A DNA stretch of 64,000 bases from assembly GCA_902729315.2 (NCBI GenBank), contig LR746271.1, forward strand, positions 191,001-255,000. The letters run 5' to 3'. This DNA comes from Spirodela intermedia. Lineage: Eukaryota > Streptophyta > Magnoliopsida > Alismatales > Araceae. The position numbers and the translations under genes are program-made. Under the pieces are notes generated by a model that saw only the letters and a list, made by a program, of their open reading frames with translations, did no database searches and had not been told where the DNA came from. Below are positions 1 through 12,512 of this stretch, piece by piece. Each line of letters begins with the position of its first letter. Within the stretch, counting starts at the first letter, position 1.

Positions 1-1561
1 CTCCCATCCCATAAACCCCATATATATACACACACCCAAACACAGACAGGTATATGTATAAATATGTATTTTTTTCATCAATTTCCTTCTCAACTTAGAA
101 ATATGAGGACTAAGCACCAACTTCTATATCATGTTACGGTGGTGCCTTGTATCTTGTTTCATTTGCAGATGGGTCAGGTTTTTCGGTGGCCTTGGTTACT
201 GTTGTGAGAGTAATTTAGCCTCTGTTGTTCTGCATTAGTGGACGAGTGGGTTGATATCTTTTGGCTTGTATTAAACACTCCTTGTTGTTTCATACGCATC
301 TAGCTTATGATGTGTTTTCATTGGCGCTGAAGATTGTCACGATATTCAAGGAGGGTAAGCTGGGAACTGTATTGTAATCATATGGTTTACTCCCTTTGTA
401 ATTGTTGGTTTGTGATCAATGACTTGATCGTGGCTCAAAATCCATTAGTCTGACGACTAGTTGGTTTCATGAACTTCTAGTATACGTTCATCTTTGAGAG
501 TATATATTAGAATAGAGGTCTTGTCAAACTCCTGGTTTTTACGGTTGGAAGTGATCAATCATGAATTATCGGATGATCAACATTAACAGTTACTGTTGGA
601 AAGGTTAGCAAGGTGGAAAGTAGGGTCCTCAATATAATTATTAGTGTCAATGTTCAACGATTTCCTTGGCCATGCTCAGTAAAATGGTGTGATCAACGAT
701 GTTGGCAACAGTTCTTCGGTTTGGACAGTGAAATAAATCAGTAATGGTGAAAATAACTCTCTTCCAGCAAGGCATGGGATTTTGTCCTACACATAGATCG
801 CTGCTCAAGGTAAGGAGTCCCATTATCGTACTCGGAATAACGCCTCTACTACAGCTACCGATTAGAGCCAGTATAACGCCTTGTCAGGTGTAAAATAGGG
901 CACAAAAAATTTGGTGGGAAAAGTCTTTCAGGTTTTCTTGATATGATTATAACTCAATGTCGCAACGGCAAACACAAACAGAAATATATACTGTGACATT
1001 CTTAGAGCTCCACACCATGATCTTTAGCTATCATTCTGCAAGAGAGATAAGTTATAGAAAGTGCAGCAAATAATGTGTACTAGGTTTCTGTTTTGTACTT
1101 ATGACCCTCAGTGAAGATCCAAGACACCAGGGCGTGATTTGGGCTAGGATACATGTAATTCTGGGCTTCTCATTCCAGCAGTCAAGATGCTACAAGCTTC
1201 CTGAAGGCTTCATCCATGAGAGACGGTCTGCTCCACTAACTGATGTCACCTGTTTGTTGGCCATTCTATATCTTGACTTGATTGGTACCCCAGCCAAGCT
1301 GGGGGTCCTCTTTTAGGTCTTATCTGCATGGCTCTTCCTGAAGCCCTAGAAACCTCCGAGAAATAGTCTTCGGGTATGATAATGATTTTGGTTGAATTAT
1401 TGGACAAGACGGTTTTTCTGCCTCCGGGGCTGGTAATGATTTTGCTTGTGGATGAGCATGCGCCATTTTTTGCTTTGTGTTGTTGTCTTCATGTGTATAT
1501 ATGATCAAATCAAATGCGACTTTCTCTCCTTTCATATGGCAATCAACCTATTTTTATTCAG
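1..1561 (+). other. Probable intron and upstream part of the bZIP gene
   Basis: No coding exon was recognised here. The first exon seen, at 1562, begins inside the bZIP basic region with the last base of an arginine codon, so the 5' exons must lie left of the window, or less likely in this stretch in a form I did not recognise. The DNA is AT-rich, as expected for an intron. A short mixed TA/CA run sits at the very left end. Confidence 0.5.
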
Positions 1562-2456
1562 ACACTATGGGCAGCGATCAAGGGTTCGCAAGCTTCAATA
1601 CATTGCTGAACTTGAAAGAACCGTCAGTGTCTTCCAAGTGAGTGTGTTTCTGTGATAATTATTTCCGGCATCTTTTTAATGGTATATAATTTTTATTTTT
1701 ATTTTTATTTTTATAATGGGTCAATTCTCATCTGTTGAACAGACTTTAGAAGCAGATCTGGCAGCCAAGGTCGCATCTCTTTTTCAGCGACGAGCAGTTC
1801 TCTATGAAGAAAATAGTACGCTGAAGCAGCGGATTGCAAGCCTCCGAAAAGAGAAAATGATCAAGGATGGTCAGTATCTTCCTCTTTTTTCTTTTTTTTT
1901 TTTTTTTTTTTGGGTTGTTCAAAGCTTTCTTCCTTTCTGTTGAAATCCAATGTTCGAGGCCTTTTTCTCTCTCTTTTGACCTGAAACTTGAGAAACATTG
2001 AATTGGGAGTGGGAGAGGGGGAGCAAGAATCCGTGAGGGCTGCACAAACATAATCAATCGGTCTCCTGTAATTGGATGGGCATGACGCTTTTCGTATGAG
2101 ATTTAAACCTCTGCATCATTTAGATCCTAGTGAGGGTATTAATGAAACAATGGAGAATAATACCATAATTATTACTGTGGATATCTCAGACCTAATGAGG
2201 GCGGTTTATGATTCAATCCATCGACTGCTTCTGACTGGTATTGTCGTGTAATCTTACTGTGCCTGTTTTACATATCATCCACGGGATGTCAGGTCAACAC
2301 CAGTACCTGAAGAACGAGCTGAAGAGGATGAAAGCAGTCTTCGGGCATCACAGAAAGACCAAGAGCACGTCGTCATTCCAGATGGATTCGATTGAGAGGG
2401 GCTCCCTGGAAGCTACCTGGCAATCACTGGACATGGCGAAACTCAGCCTCGGCTGA
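1562..2456 (+). CDS. bZIP transcription factor, C-terminal half (5' end outside window)
   Basis: Three exons are visible: 1562-1637, 1743-1869 and 2293-2456, with GT-AG borders and continuous phase, giving 121 residues and a TGA stop. The first exon encodes the end of the DNA-binding basic region ([19 protein letters not shown]) and runs into the leucine zipper. The second carries [12 protein letters not shown]-like heptads followed by KEKMIKDG. The third continues [13 protein letters not shown] and ends with a short tail. The [10 protein letters not shown] block and the intron inside the basic region are typical of the plant VIP1 / bZIP34 / bZIP61-like clade. Such proteins are nuclear factors that bind DNA as dimers. 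The usual alanine of the NxxAxxSR-type core reads as glycine here (HYGQRS). The exact paralogue cannot be named without the N-terminus. Confidence 0.85.
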
Positions 2457-2938
2457 GGCCCCCCAGAGAATCAGCTAACACAGAAAGCATTTACAACATC
2501 ACCGCATGCACAGGAGCCATCCCATCCATGCATATCTACACGTAGAGTCAGCCAGCGAGGCGATTAACTCCCTCTAACTCTCCAGTTAGCCGTTTTAGTA
2601 GCCCCTCATAGGATAAGAGCCTAGCGGAACTTGCTGTCATACGATCCCTCTCCCTCTCTCTCTCTCCCTTTCTCTCTCTGCATGTCCTCCTTCACTCTGA
2701 TGCGGCGGGTCTACTTGTGTGTGTGTGTGGGGGGGGGGGGGTTACCTCTGATGCCGCAGAGACTATGAAATCATCCGTCCCACTTTCACTTAGTAGTAGC
2801 CCCTTCTGATTTGAAGAACGCTCCGGTTTTTTGGCAATGGGTGATCATCACATTGGACTCTTTTTTCTATCTGATACTCGTGATAACATTCGGCAACACT
2901 TGATGTGTCTCTCTGTCTGTCTGTCTGTCTGTCTGTCT

Positions 2939-2993
<55 letters not shown>

Positions 2994-3924
2994 CTCAAGT
3001 ATTAAAATACCCTTGGAATCTCATAGTTTCTATCTGGGTTCAGCGAAGAAAATATAAAAGGAATCAAGAATCGGCCGAAACATATTATTTTCAAAAGAAT
3101 TAAAAGAACAAGATATGATTAGGGTTCTAGAGATTTGAGAAGCAACTCCATTTCATTAAAGGCTAAGGCTTCTCTTAGAAAACAACCAACTTCTCAAATA
3201 GGTAAAAATCACGAACCTGACTTCACCTCTGGATTCATCGTTCATTTGGATCAGTCTGCTTGAAGTTCGGAAGATTGGCTCAGTTTACTTGACATAACCC
3301 ATCTGAAACGGAGTCTTGGGATTTGCATGCACATGATAAAAAGAGAGCAGAGAAGAGATTCAATCGAGAAAGAGCTGGTTCACATGATGCCACATTACCA
3401 GCTACCTTGCTATGCCGATCTCCCTCTCCATTTACAGGGGATGAGGAGGAGCACAAGTCCCCAAGAATGTAAGCCCAAAAATGGTATTCTACACATCTCA
3501 AATGGGAGATTCTATCCGCGTATGGATGCCCGGGGAACAGCAGGAAGACCAAAATCATCCTCCGCCTGTCACAGAAAAAAGAAAAAAAAAAAAAAAGAGG
3601 ATTAAAAAAGTTCATCGTGAGATCATCCCAATCCAACACTGATGATAACTGGCTGAGAATTTTGGTAAGCAGAAACAGAAGAACATTGCCAGCAACGCTC
3701 AGCCACCGGTTTCCAACCCCAAAATGAGTTCCAGGATCAGAAACCACTAGAGATGGGGTGGCTGATAAATAAAATATAATACAAAAAGATCGATCGGTGA
3801 TAATCTCAAGGCCACTATTCGGCATTGATGACCAGCCGGAAACTTTGGGGAACAAAAGGAACAGCTTTCCTCGACAGCATGCCACTGGCTGTTAAATCCA
3901 ATGAGTTGGTTGGAAGATCGTAAA
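2457..3924. other. Convergent intergenic region between bZIP and VPS60
   Basis: This holds the 3' untranslated part of the bZIP gene, two microsatellites (a TG run followed by a G run near 2716-2740, and a CTGT/CT tract at 2908-2990) and, on its right side, the probable 3' untranslated region of VPS60 on the minus strand. Open frames here overlap low-complexity DNA and match no family I know. Confidence 0.5.
2908..2990. repeat. Compound (CTGT)n(CT)n microsatellite
   Basis: About seven CTGT units pass directly into 25 CT units (2941-2990). It lies downstream of the bZIP stop codon. Confidence 0.95.
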
Positions 3925-5287
3925 CTACCAGAGATGTTGACCTCCCAATTCATCTGATATCAGCTAGAAGATGATGAAAAATATACCTGTACGGGCTGTG
4001 CTGGCGCATGGCTGGATGGGGCAGCTGGTAGATTGAGTTCCCCTTCTAAATCTGGCTCCCTCTCGGGTTGAAGGTATGATGGCACAGCGTCAGCTTCGGT
4101 CTCAGCACCCATGTCGGCCTCCAATGCGTCCAGCTCTTCATGTCACCGACGATAAACAAATAAGTAAATAAATCAATAAATTCGGACGGAAGAAATCGTG
4201 ACCCATAAGAAATATTAAACTCTCAGGAAGAATCACGTTTGATATAGTATAGCCACAAGAGATGGATGCAGCCATGTTTCAAATAGTCCAAAATTTCCGG
4301 TCTTACCCCCCATGAGTTCTTCCTCGTCAATGTCATCAGGCACATTGTAGCTTCTACCAAGCGAGTCTTGGATTTCTGTGCTGACGTCCATCAGATCCAT
4401 CATCTCGTCTTGCATGTTCTATCATACATAAAATTTGAGAAAAAGTAATTTTAGATAAAGACCGAGGGAGCAGCAATAGCAGAGTGATAGTTCTTCTGAT
4501 GCATGAAGAACTTGGGGAGGTTAAACATGGAATATACATCAATGTCTGAGATCTTCACGGTCTTCATCATTCCCTTCAGTTCCTTGTTTGCAGACTTCAA
4601 TGCAGACATCTGAAACAGTGGATTCGCGTTCAGTGTGTAAGCGCAAGAGATCAATGATTAAAACCTGATTAAAAAGGGAACCCATATCATACGGTTTGCT
4701 GGGCATCTTTGAGTCCTTCCGCTGCAAAAGAGACTTGGTCAAGGTTGAATGTCTGGTTATAAATCATATCACGTTGGCCCTCATACCTGGAAAGAAATGC
4801 TACATCAGAAAAGAGGAAGCCACAAAAGAAGGCATGTGCATCTGGAAATCAAGAAATGATTTATGATGGTTCCACAGAAAAAGTGAGTTCAGCGTTTTTA
4901 AGTGATTAAAAAAGAGTAGTTACTCTTGTTCACCCATCATTGATTACATACGGAGAACGAACAAAATATAGATGGAATTCTAACAAGAGCGCTCCGGCAA
5001 ATATAAAGTCCTAAAATGGGTGGGTGTTTATAACTTTAAAGTGACAACAACTGTGAAAGTGCAAAAGGAAATATCTAGCCATTTTCATTTTCACTGGTGC
5101 TTACTAGGTAAAGATTTCACGATTACATAAAAAAAGATTATATCTGGAATGGCAAATGATGGATAAAGAAAATCCATCAGTAGAAACCATCAGATTCATC
5201 TAGAAGAAGAGAATCAAGAGACAAATGCCAGAGACACGGCAGTTGGCACAGCAGGATCGACCCGTGATACAGGGTCACAGGCTCAGC

Positions 5288-5345
<58 letters not shown>

Positions 5346-6809
5346 GCGAGGAAGGCTTATGAGCTCCAGATGGATGCGCTCTTCATCCAAGCAAAAATAC
5401 TTCAGATATACCCAATTTTTGGAGGGCGTCATAAGCCTTTGCTGATGGACCACAGACCCAAAATAACACAACTTTGCAGCGTGAAATATAGAAAGTTCCA
5501 GGGAAATGAAGTAATTAAATATGACGGATCACTAACATTCGCTTTTGCTTGAGAACCCTCATGGCTCGAGCTTTAACAGCTTCCTGTGCCGGACCTGGGC
5601 GCGTTTTCTTGATCTGATCTTTGTATCTAGCGAGTTCAGCATCGAGATTCTTAATCTTCTCATCGACGCTTTCACCTCTTTTGTTTATCTGTAATTAGTT
5701 TTTTCTTCAGCTTAGTAAGTAAACAAAGTCTTATCCGAGCACGCAGAGAAAAAAAAGATGGTCTAATTTATGCGATCAAATTGCACTGAAAACAACAAGT
5801 AAAATTCCGAATACTTGAGATAATGATGAGGGATAGGCAGAAACCAGAGGTACATGAATATAAGATAAGAGAAAGAGTAGAAAGATCAAGCAATTGTCGA
5901 TCTCCAATACAAAGATCGCCCAGTATATCAAACCAAAAGAATGCAATGTCCTTCAGCCTAGGTGAATCTAAGGAATCTATTCCTCATCATGACCTAATCG
6001 AATTTCCCTATGGAGAGAAAAATCAAATGCCATCCCTATTTCAAGAGTAAATAAGATTAAGCAAGTAGCAAAAATACTTTAATAAAAAACGAATCTAAGA
6101 TGATCGTAGCTTTCAAGTAACACAAGAGGGCGGAAAGAGGAACGTTACATTAATCGTTCAACGCATGAGTACGGTTGCGTGTCGGAACTTCTACAGGAGA
6201 ACACAGACAAACCCCAACTGATTGTACGACTGTAATCCATGGTAAATGATATATTGAGTCCGCCAACGTGCCTTCTACAGAGGAATCACCAATTTATAAT
6301 ACTTTCACACCACTTTTACGTCGGAAATAAGCATCATAATGCTCTTCCTAGAGCAGATTTGTTTGTTCACCGTAAGCTTTAAAAAATAATCCACCGAATC
6401 TACTCATCCGGAGAACCAGATGCGTTGAGTTTGAACAAAAAGCGAGTTCTCTGATAATTTTAGGCATTAGAAGATGATCCCCGCCACCGATGCCATAACC
6501 TTCATCGTTCGTCAAAATTCGCTCGCCCGTCTCCCGGAACGACTACGACGAACACAGTATGAGAAAATCTCGCGGTTCAATTGAAAAAATTAAAGAAAAA
6601 TGGCGGCATCACCGCCCAAATTCATTGATAAGTCCAAACAAAATGCATGAAGACGGCAGGACAATGGAGCCTCTCCCTACCGCTTTCCGCCAGAATAAGA
6701 ACTACAAAACTCAAAAAATAAATATGCACGAGAGAAATACCCGTTCGGAGGCATCCTGGATACTCGGAGGGGGCTCCTTGTTCTTCTTCGCGCCGAAGAC
6801 TCGCTTCAT
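3925..6809 (-). CDS. VPS60: ESCRT-III-associated VPS60 / CHMP5 homologue
   Basis: Seven coding exons on the minus strand: 6741-6809, 5537-5688, 4693-4786, 4538-4609, 4307-4418, 3987-4135 and 3925-3963, giving 228 residues. The start [20 protein letters not shown], the basic helical core with [20 protein letters not shown] and [18 protein letters not shown], and the acidic block [20 protein letters not shown] are diagnostic of VPS60/CHMP5. The family binds LIP5/VTA1 and helps recycle ESCRT-III through the AAA ATPase SKD1/VPS4 on multivesicular endosomes. The length fits the family (about 230). The last exon is the weak point: it reads [12 protein letters not shown] then stop, whereas relatives usually end in a DEFGLPAVP-like motif, so the terminal splice site could differ. 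Exons 1 to 6 are certain in phase and content. Confidence 0.93.
5295..5343. repeat. (GA)n microsatellite in VPS60 intron 2
   Basis: An almost pure GA tract of about 49 bases lies between VPS60 exons 3 and 2, so on the transcribed strand it is a CU-rich run. Confidence 0.9.
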
Positions 6810-7433
6810 CTCTCGCACCAACCGCTGCTCTCACAGACTACCAACCAGCGGTCCACAGGTACGCGAAAAAATCTCTTCCCTAACTACGGGCGCAGGAACA
6901 CACCCGAAAGAGGATGAGAACGAGGAGGAAGAAACCCTACGATGGCAAGGATTAGGGCTCACAGGCAGAGGTACAAAGAAAACTTTCAGAGAGGACGAAG
7001 CCTTCGGAATGAAGGCAAAGATGGGGAGGACACGCGCACAACACTCTCTCTCTCTCATCACCCTCGAACTTACGACTAGATCTCAAAGGTTACAACCGTC
7101 CGATCCATATCGCACGGTTAATATGTACGCTGTGTGCTAGATCTCAAAGGACTGCCAATGGTTTCTATCGGCCGCTACGCGGTAAGTGCTTTTTTTGCCC
7201 ATTAGTCCTCTATAAAATTTTCACTTTTAATCACCCCTTCCATTTTACCATTTGGACCCCAAATCGTATAATAACAATAATAAAGACCCTGTCCTCTCTC
7301 TCTCCCTCCCTCTCTCTCTTTGGGGGTGCAGGAGAAATGGGTAAAGTCTGAAATCAAATGGGCAGATACGCAATTTGCGCCGGCAATAATACAAATGACA
7401 AAGGAAAGCCGCGATCTTGCTCCGACGGCCAGG
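6810..7433. other. VPS60 5' region and NUDX26 3' region
   Basis: This is the upstream side of VPS60 and the downstream side of the Nudix gene, both on the minus strand. The VPS60 5' untranslated region should occupy the left part. A motif AACCGTCCGATCC at 7094-7106 is the reverse complement of the ATCGGACGGT element that is clustered at 30588-30860. A CT-rich patch lies at 7290-7320. No gene seen. Confidence 0.5.
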
Positions 7434-8469
7434 TCAACGCTCTGTGGCGGCCGACCGGAGATGGGGAGCGAAGGCCTGGAGAACATCCGCGTAGACGGGT
7501 TTCTTGAAGGCCACAGCCTGCCCACAGGGGAGAAACGGTCAAATAAATACAACATGTCGGGTTATTTCGATTTGACTATTCCCAAAGTCAACCGAATATC
7601 AAGAAACCGTATCTAATAATTAATATGCACGTTAATTATTCCGAAAAATCTCTGTATTAATTAGGGGAATTAATTTTTTCACACGCTGTAATACATTAAT
7701 TAGAGCTGATAAATTAGGCTGAGGGGCTGAAAAATTGCATACCTGCTCGATTACTTGGTCGGGAGTCATCCATCTCCACTCTCCAAACTCTGGCTTTTCA
7801 GATCCGTCACCGGCGAGATCGATTTCTTCCTCGCTTCCAGTGAGTCTCAAGAGAAACCTGCATGATATTTAACAGGTCAGTCTATGAACAAGGCAAGAAG
7901 CTAGAACCACACCAGGTCAACTTTCCATAATAATCTCCCAAATCAAATGGTGAGGGTTGACTAAGTGTTTTCGGAGTCAACCACCAGAAATGCTCCAACT
8001 TTTGGTGTCTCAGACAACAGTGAGTGCTCTGGTCAACTGGTTTCGATCCATGCCTTCCTCAGGATAATCATAGAATACAACATTTTTTTTCTCTCCATTT
8101 TGTGGCGTAACGCTGTATGAAAATGCATTGGGAGGCTCGAAACCCACCATTTTTGAGCTTGACCATTCCAGTTTGTACCCCATTGCTTGTTTAATTTATC
8201 CTTGACTTCTGGTGGAAAGTCGTAAGTCAGCCAATACGGGACCTGCATGAAATCCCAACAAGGACGAATTTGATAACCAGGAATATGAAATCTTCCAGCC
8301 GAGATGAAACTATCATACCAAATAAATCATCCGCCACTGCACGAAAACTCTCCAGGGCAATAGCGGATGAGCGCAACAGCAAAACACAACGCGGGGAAGG
8401 AAATAAAAAAGTCAAGGAGCAGGGAGAAGGAATTGCCCTCATATTCCGAGTGTTCATGCAGAAGGATGA

Positions 8470-8504
<35 letters not shown>

Positions 8505-9945
8505 TAATGCAAACATTTCTTTCGCCGAATCACCAACTTAGCAGCAGCTGGTAGACATCTCTTATGCACACTCCAATATCCGTCTACAAAGACAGAGTTA
8601 GACCGAGTTCCAACTTGCCGTCTAATGATCTATTAGTTCGATGGTATGATGACAATTGCAAACTAGTCCATTGAATACATCATCAAGTAGCAAGATTTCA
8701 ATTTTTGTTGATTCTACTACCAATTATAATGGAATCACCATTTCTATCATGACTAAGAGCGAATCAAAAGCAAACCTCTGCGATGATTTCTACTGATCTG
8801 ACTCCAGTCTCTTCCCTCAACTCCCTAATGGCCGCATTCCTTGGATCCTCTCCCTCGTCAATCCCACCCTGTTGAGGAAAGTTACAGCAAATCAGTTCTA
8901 TACAACAGGGGAGGGGAAGAACTTACTGAACTTCCCACTGTACAAAAACAGAGGAGAAAACTCAGTGGTATGAAAAACAATACATGCATCAGTCTTCCCA
9001 CTATACAGCTGAGGTATCTGTCCTGTCACAATGAGTGATGGCATTCGAGCAACGATGAACAATTTCCTTTATTCGGCATTGTGACTGATAAATCGTGCAT
9101 GTGGGTGACTGTTTTCAATTCAGACTGAGGGAGAGGCCGTCAAATATTTCACCAAGCTCGGTGCGTGTTCTACAATGACGCTCCATGAATGGAGATGAAG
9201 CTGTCACAGAACCCACGAGGTAGTGATCCATGAGGAAGACGGTATCCTGATCACAATAACTTGATCATTTTTATGCGTTTTTTTCCTACAAAGCGACAAT
9301 TTATCTGAGGGTGAGATCAGTTATATGGAATTGTCTTCACCCCAAAAACCTAGGGTTTTAATGGATCCTGAACAAGTCAAACTCATGAAAAACCCCATCC
9401 ACTGATCTTAACATGCATTCATTTTCGAGGGGAAAATGAACAAAAGATCCTACCGTAACATTATCACTGCCGGTCGAATCGAAGATGGCATGGGGCAGGA
9501 GATTAGCGAATGAAAACCGCGGGAGATGATCAAAATGAAGATGAACGGATCACCTGCGGCATTTGCCAAGCGCCTGGAATGTCAAGCCTGGACGCCGAAA
9601 ATATCTGCCGGCATCAAACGCACAGAGATCGACAACGGAGACAACTCGTCACACAGGATACGGGAAGAATCCGCAAGAAATCAGCACAGATGAAGCCCCA
9701 ACAATCCGGACCTTATCTAGCGAAGAATTGGCGAGGCAGATGCCCACGTTACTCCGGTAACCGGCGGGCGGGGCTTCCATGGATCCGACGCAGAAGGCTC
9801 CCGGAGACTTGCGCCGCGGAGGTAGAACCTCGCAGGAGCCGACGGAATCCTGGGAGCACAAGAAGAACCTCAGGTGGGGTTTCCGGAGGGCGACGGGCCT
9901 GACTGGAGGGCTTAAGAAGGTGGCGCGGCACAGGCCGACGACCAT
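7434..9945 (-). CDS. NUDX26: Chloroplast Nudix hydrolase, NUDX26 type
   Basis: Six exons on the minus strand: 9712-9945, 9554-9604, 8776-8868, 8148-8242, 7743-7857 and 7434-7517, giving 223 residues. Residues 1 to about 55 look like a chloroplast transit peptide, and the catalytic domain begins at [20 protein letters not shown]. The Nudix box occupies residues 96-118: GGIDEGEDP, then RELREETGV, fitting Gx5Ex7REUxEExGU exactly with the metal-binding glutamates. Later blocks [18 protein letters not shown] and [17 protein letters not shown], and the last exon AVAFKKPVY, are typical of plant NUDX25/26/27. From family knowledge these plastid enzymes cleave dinucleoside polyphosphates and/or ppGpp; substrate preference cannot be read from sequence. 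The last exon lies 225 bases beyond exon 5 and was recognised by homology and phase. Confidence 0.95.
8472..8502. repeat. (GA)n microsatellite in NUDX26 intron
   Basis: A GA tract of about 31 bases lies in the intron between the Nudix-box exon and the following exon of the minus-strand Nudix gene. Confidence 0.9.
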
Positions 9946-10017
9946 TTTTCCCCCCCCTCCCCCTCGGATGTCAACCTGAGATCCTCAAGCCTCCGCGTCC
10001 CCGTACGACATGGATAA

Positions 10018-10531
10018 CGGAGAAAACGACAAAATTATGTGTTAATGGGCTTGTCATCTTGGCCCAATAGCGGGAACAAAGACCGAACTAGTATTTCGAT
10101 GGATACAACGGATATTTTCTAAAAAGCAAGGGGTCTATAATGGAATATTTTGTGGAGATCCTTGAGACACCGAAGAAAACGACAAAAATTATGTATTAAT
10201 GGGCCTCCACTTTTTTGCGGAAATGGCAGGCACCGTAAATAATGGGAACTTGTCCGAACTAGCATGCCACAGGTTTAGCATTAAATAATTTAGATGGATA
10301 AATCAGATGTTTTACAAAATTACAAAGGGGGTATAATGAATTTTTTTTGCGAAGAAAACGACAGAAATCTATCTTACTGGGCTTTGATATTTTGGCCTAA
10401 TATCTCTGAAATCGTCCGCAGCCGAGGCAATGGCATGCACCGTAAATAACGGGAAGTTGACCGAACTAATTTGGATGGATAAATCAGATATTTTGGAAAA
10501 ATTGAGGGGGTGTAGTCGAATATTTTTTAGG
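10018..10531. repeat. Degenerate tandem repeat, three units of about 155-180 bp
   Basis: Three successive units begin at about 10018, 10172 and 10351 with the shared start GAGAAAACGACA or GAAGAAAACGACA. Each continues with a TTAATGGGC- or TTACTGGGC-like block, a CCGTAAATAAcGGGAA block (units 2 and 3), a GACCGAACTA- or CCGAACTAG-like block, GGATGGATAAATCAGAT and a closing run with GGGGGT..TA followed by a T-rich tail. The first unit is shorter and lacks the middle CCGTAAATAA section. The units are clearly related but diverged, so the array is old. Confidence 0.85.
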
Positions 10532-11691
10532 ATGTGTAGGCGGGAAAATGGCTCAAAGTGGGGGACAGATCATGGGAGGAGACTGAAACCAGAAACCGGA
10601 GCCGGATAGAGAGAGACAGAGAGAGAGAGAGTGGGAGCTTCTGGTGGAATCTTGGGGCGATGGTGGAGGCAGATCTGGAGGATCTTAGATTGCCCCTCTG
10701 CGGAGGTGGTGTAAATTGGGGTATCCGGGAGGGAGAGAGGACATGGGAACCACCTTGAGAGGGAATGCAGATGGAGACTGATCGGAACCCTACTCCAGCG
10801 GGAGGCGGACTCAGGCGCTGGGGATTCTTGAGATCGATCCCCTTCTTCATGACGATCTAGGTCTTGTTCGGAACCTCCGGCCTGTCTTCTCCTCGGATGC
10901 CCCAGCGCGACGATCCGATTGCGATCCTTCGTCGGCACGATGTTGAAAGGACTTGCCTCCTGCGAAGGTCCTCCAGAGAAGGAATCACTCCTCGGTGAAT
11001 TTTTTTACCGCATCCTTAATTTCAAGGATTCTTTGAAGACGATCCGGTTTGCAAAGTCGACAGAAGGAAGCAGGAGTTTCAGCTCAGCGGGAGGTAGATA
11101 CGATGGACGCGTTCATCCCTCTTTCTGAAGGCCAGTGATCCGATCCGTTTATTCCGGCGACCAAAACCAAAGCCTCCCCATGGATGCCCCCCCTAGTTTC
11201 GTGGATCGAACGCCCTTCCAAAACAGAGACCGATCAGGACCAAATACGGAAGGTAAGAAACGTCATTCAGATATCATATGCAGGTTAAATCATCTCATAC
11301 TGCGCCTAATCCTTTCCCCGCGGGAGGATTGTTGCTATTTTTCTACGTCCACTGCGCACAGTGAGGGATCGGTCTCTTCCTTCCGCCGTGATCATCGCCA
11401 AATACGGAAGGTCTCGGAATGTCTGTAACCGGCGATCTGGTGGCCGGGCAAGCCCACCTGGAGACTAAGTGAGCAGCAGACTGCTCTGAGGTTCCTCCAC
11501 AAATCGACGAATCCAGAAGAGGAAAAACTAAATCAGAGAAAGCCTAGTTTGAAGCAGGTGGATGCCTTAATTAAACCCCTGCTTACGCGGGCAGGCACAC
11601 CCACTGCCCCTTGCTTAAGCCCCTCGCGGTTCTCTTCTCCCCTCCCATCCTTGCACTCTCCATTCTCTTGTTCTTTTCTGCCCGGGAATAT

Positions 11692-11696
<5 letters not shown>

Positions 11697-11780
<84 letters not shown>
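11697..11780. repeat. (CT)n microsatellite, about 84 bp
   Basis: An uninterrupted CT run, the longest dinucleotide tract in the window. It lies about 730 bases upstream of the NHL start codon. Confidence 0.97.
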
Positions 11781-11781
<1 letters not shown>

Positions 11782-12512
11782 GCTATCTATCTATGCGTTT
11801 CTCGATATGTTGATGAATAATTGAAGAAGAAGAAGGAGAAGAAGGTCAGAGGAGAGGTGAAGATAAAGTTTGGGGGTGGGGGTTGGGGGCAGGAAGGTCA
11901 GGGCACGTGGACAAAGTCTCCCCAGGGACCACGTTCGGTGGGAAGTCAAGGGTTAGGTGGGCCCCAGAACAGCAATACCTCCTTTCCACGACACTCTCAT
12001 TCTTCCCCGGTAGGCTTTTCATCGTTTGTGGGCCCCACTGAAAACTCTGGCCACCCAGCTAATGAGTGGCTCGCGTTGTAGAATCTCTCATGCCGGGAGG
12101 GTATTAAAGTATTTAAGCGGACCTTTCAATCGGGTCGGATCCTATCAGTTCGGTGCCGGTGGCGTAGACGGGCGGCTCACCACCGTCCAACTCGAGTCAT
12201 ACCCACTCGACACCGACAGCCCACCGTTTGACGTGGACATCCAAGGGAGTACGTCAGGCGCTTACCTGAAGTCAAAGATGGAATCCCCACTCAGAAGGCG
12301 TGGGGTACATATTAATTTCCGTTGCCCCGGGAGACAACACACCGCGGTGGGGGGGTAGGGGCCGTCTTCTCAATCGCTAGAGGAGGATAGGCGAATACGT
12401 TATTATTTAACAGACGAAACGAAACGTTCTCATTTCATCCCCGCTCTCCCTCCTCCTCCTCCTCCCCCCCCTTCCGCCGCCGGCGCCGCCGCCGCTCGCC
12501 GCCCTCGGAGCC

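Larger units (their letters stand above)
9946..12512. other. Divergent intergenic region with tandem repeat
   Basis: About 2.6 kb separates the Nudix gene (-) from the NHL gene (+). It contains a degenerate three-copy tandem repeat (10018-10531), a 15-base sequence occurring twice (11241-11255 and 11398-11412), a long CT tract (11697-11780) and a pyrimidine-rich patch at about 12440-12480 just before the NHL start. Open frames between 10520 and 11430 are moderately GC-rich but match nothing I recognise and have no convincing splice structure. Confidence 0.5.

Noticed and set aside
10527-10938. Minus-strand frames rich in Pro/Arg/Ser near 10.5-10.9 kb
   Set aside because: Partly a translated GA tract; no domain and no supporting splice pattern. 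A lineage-specific exon cannot be excluded.
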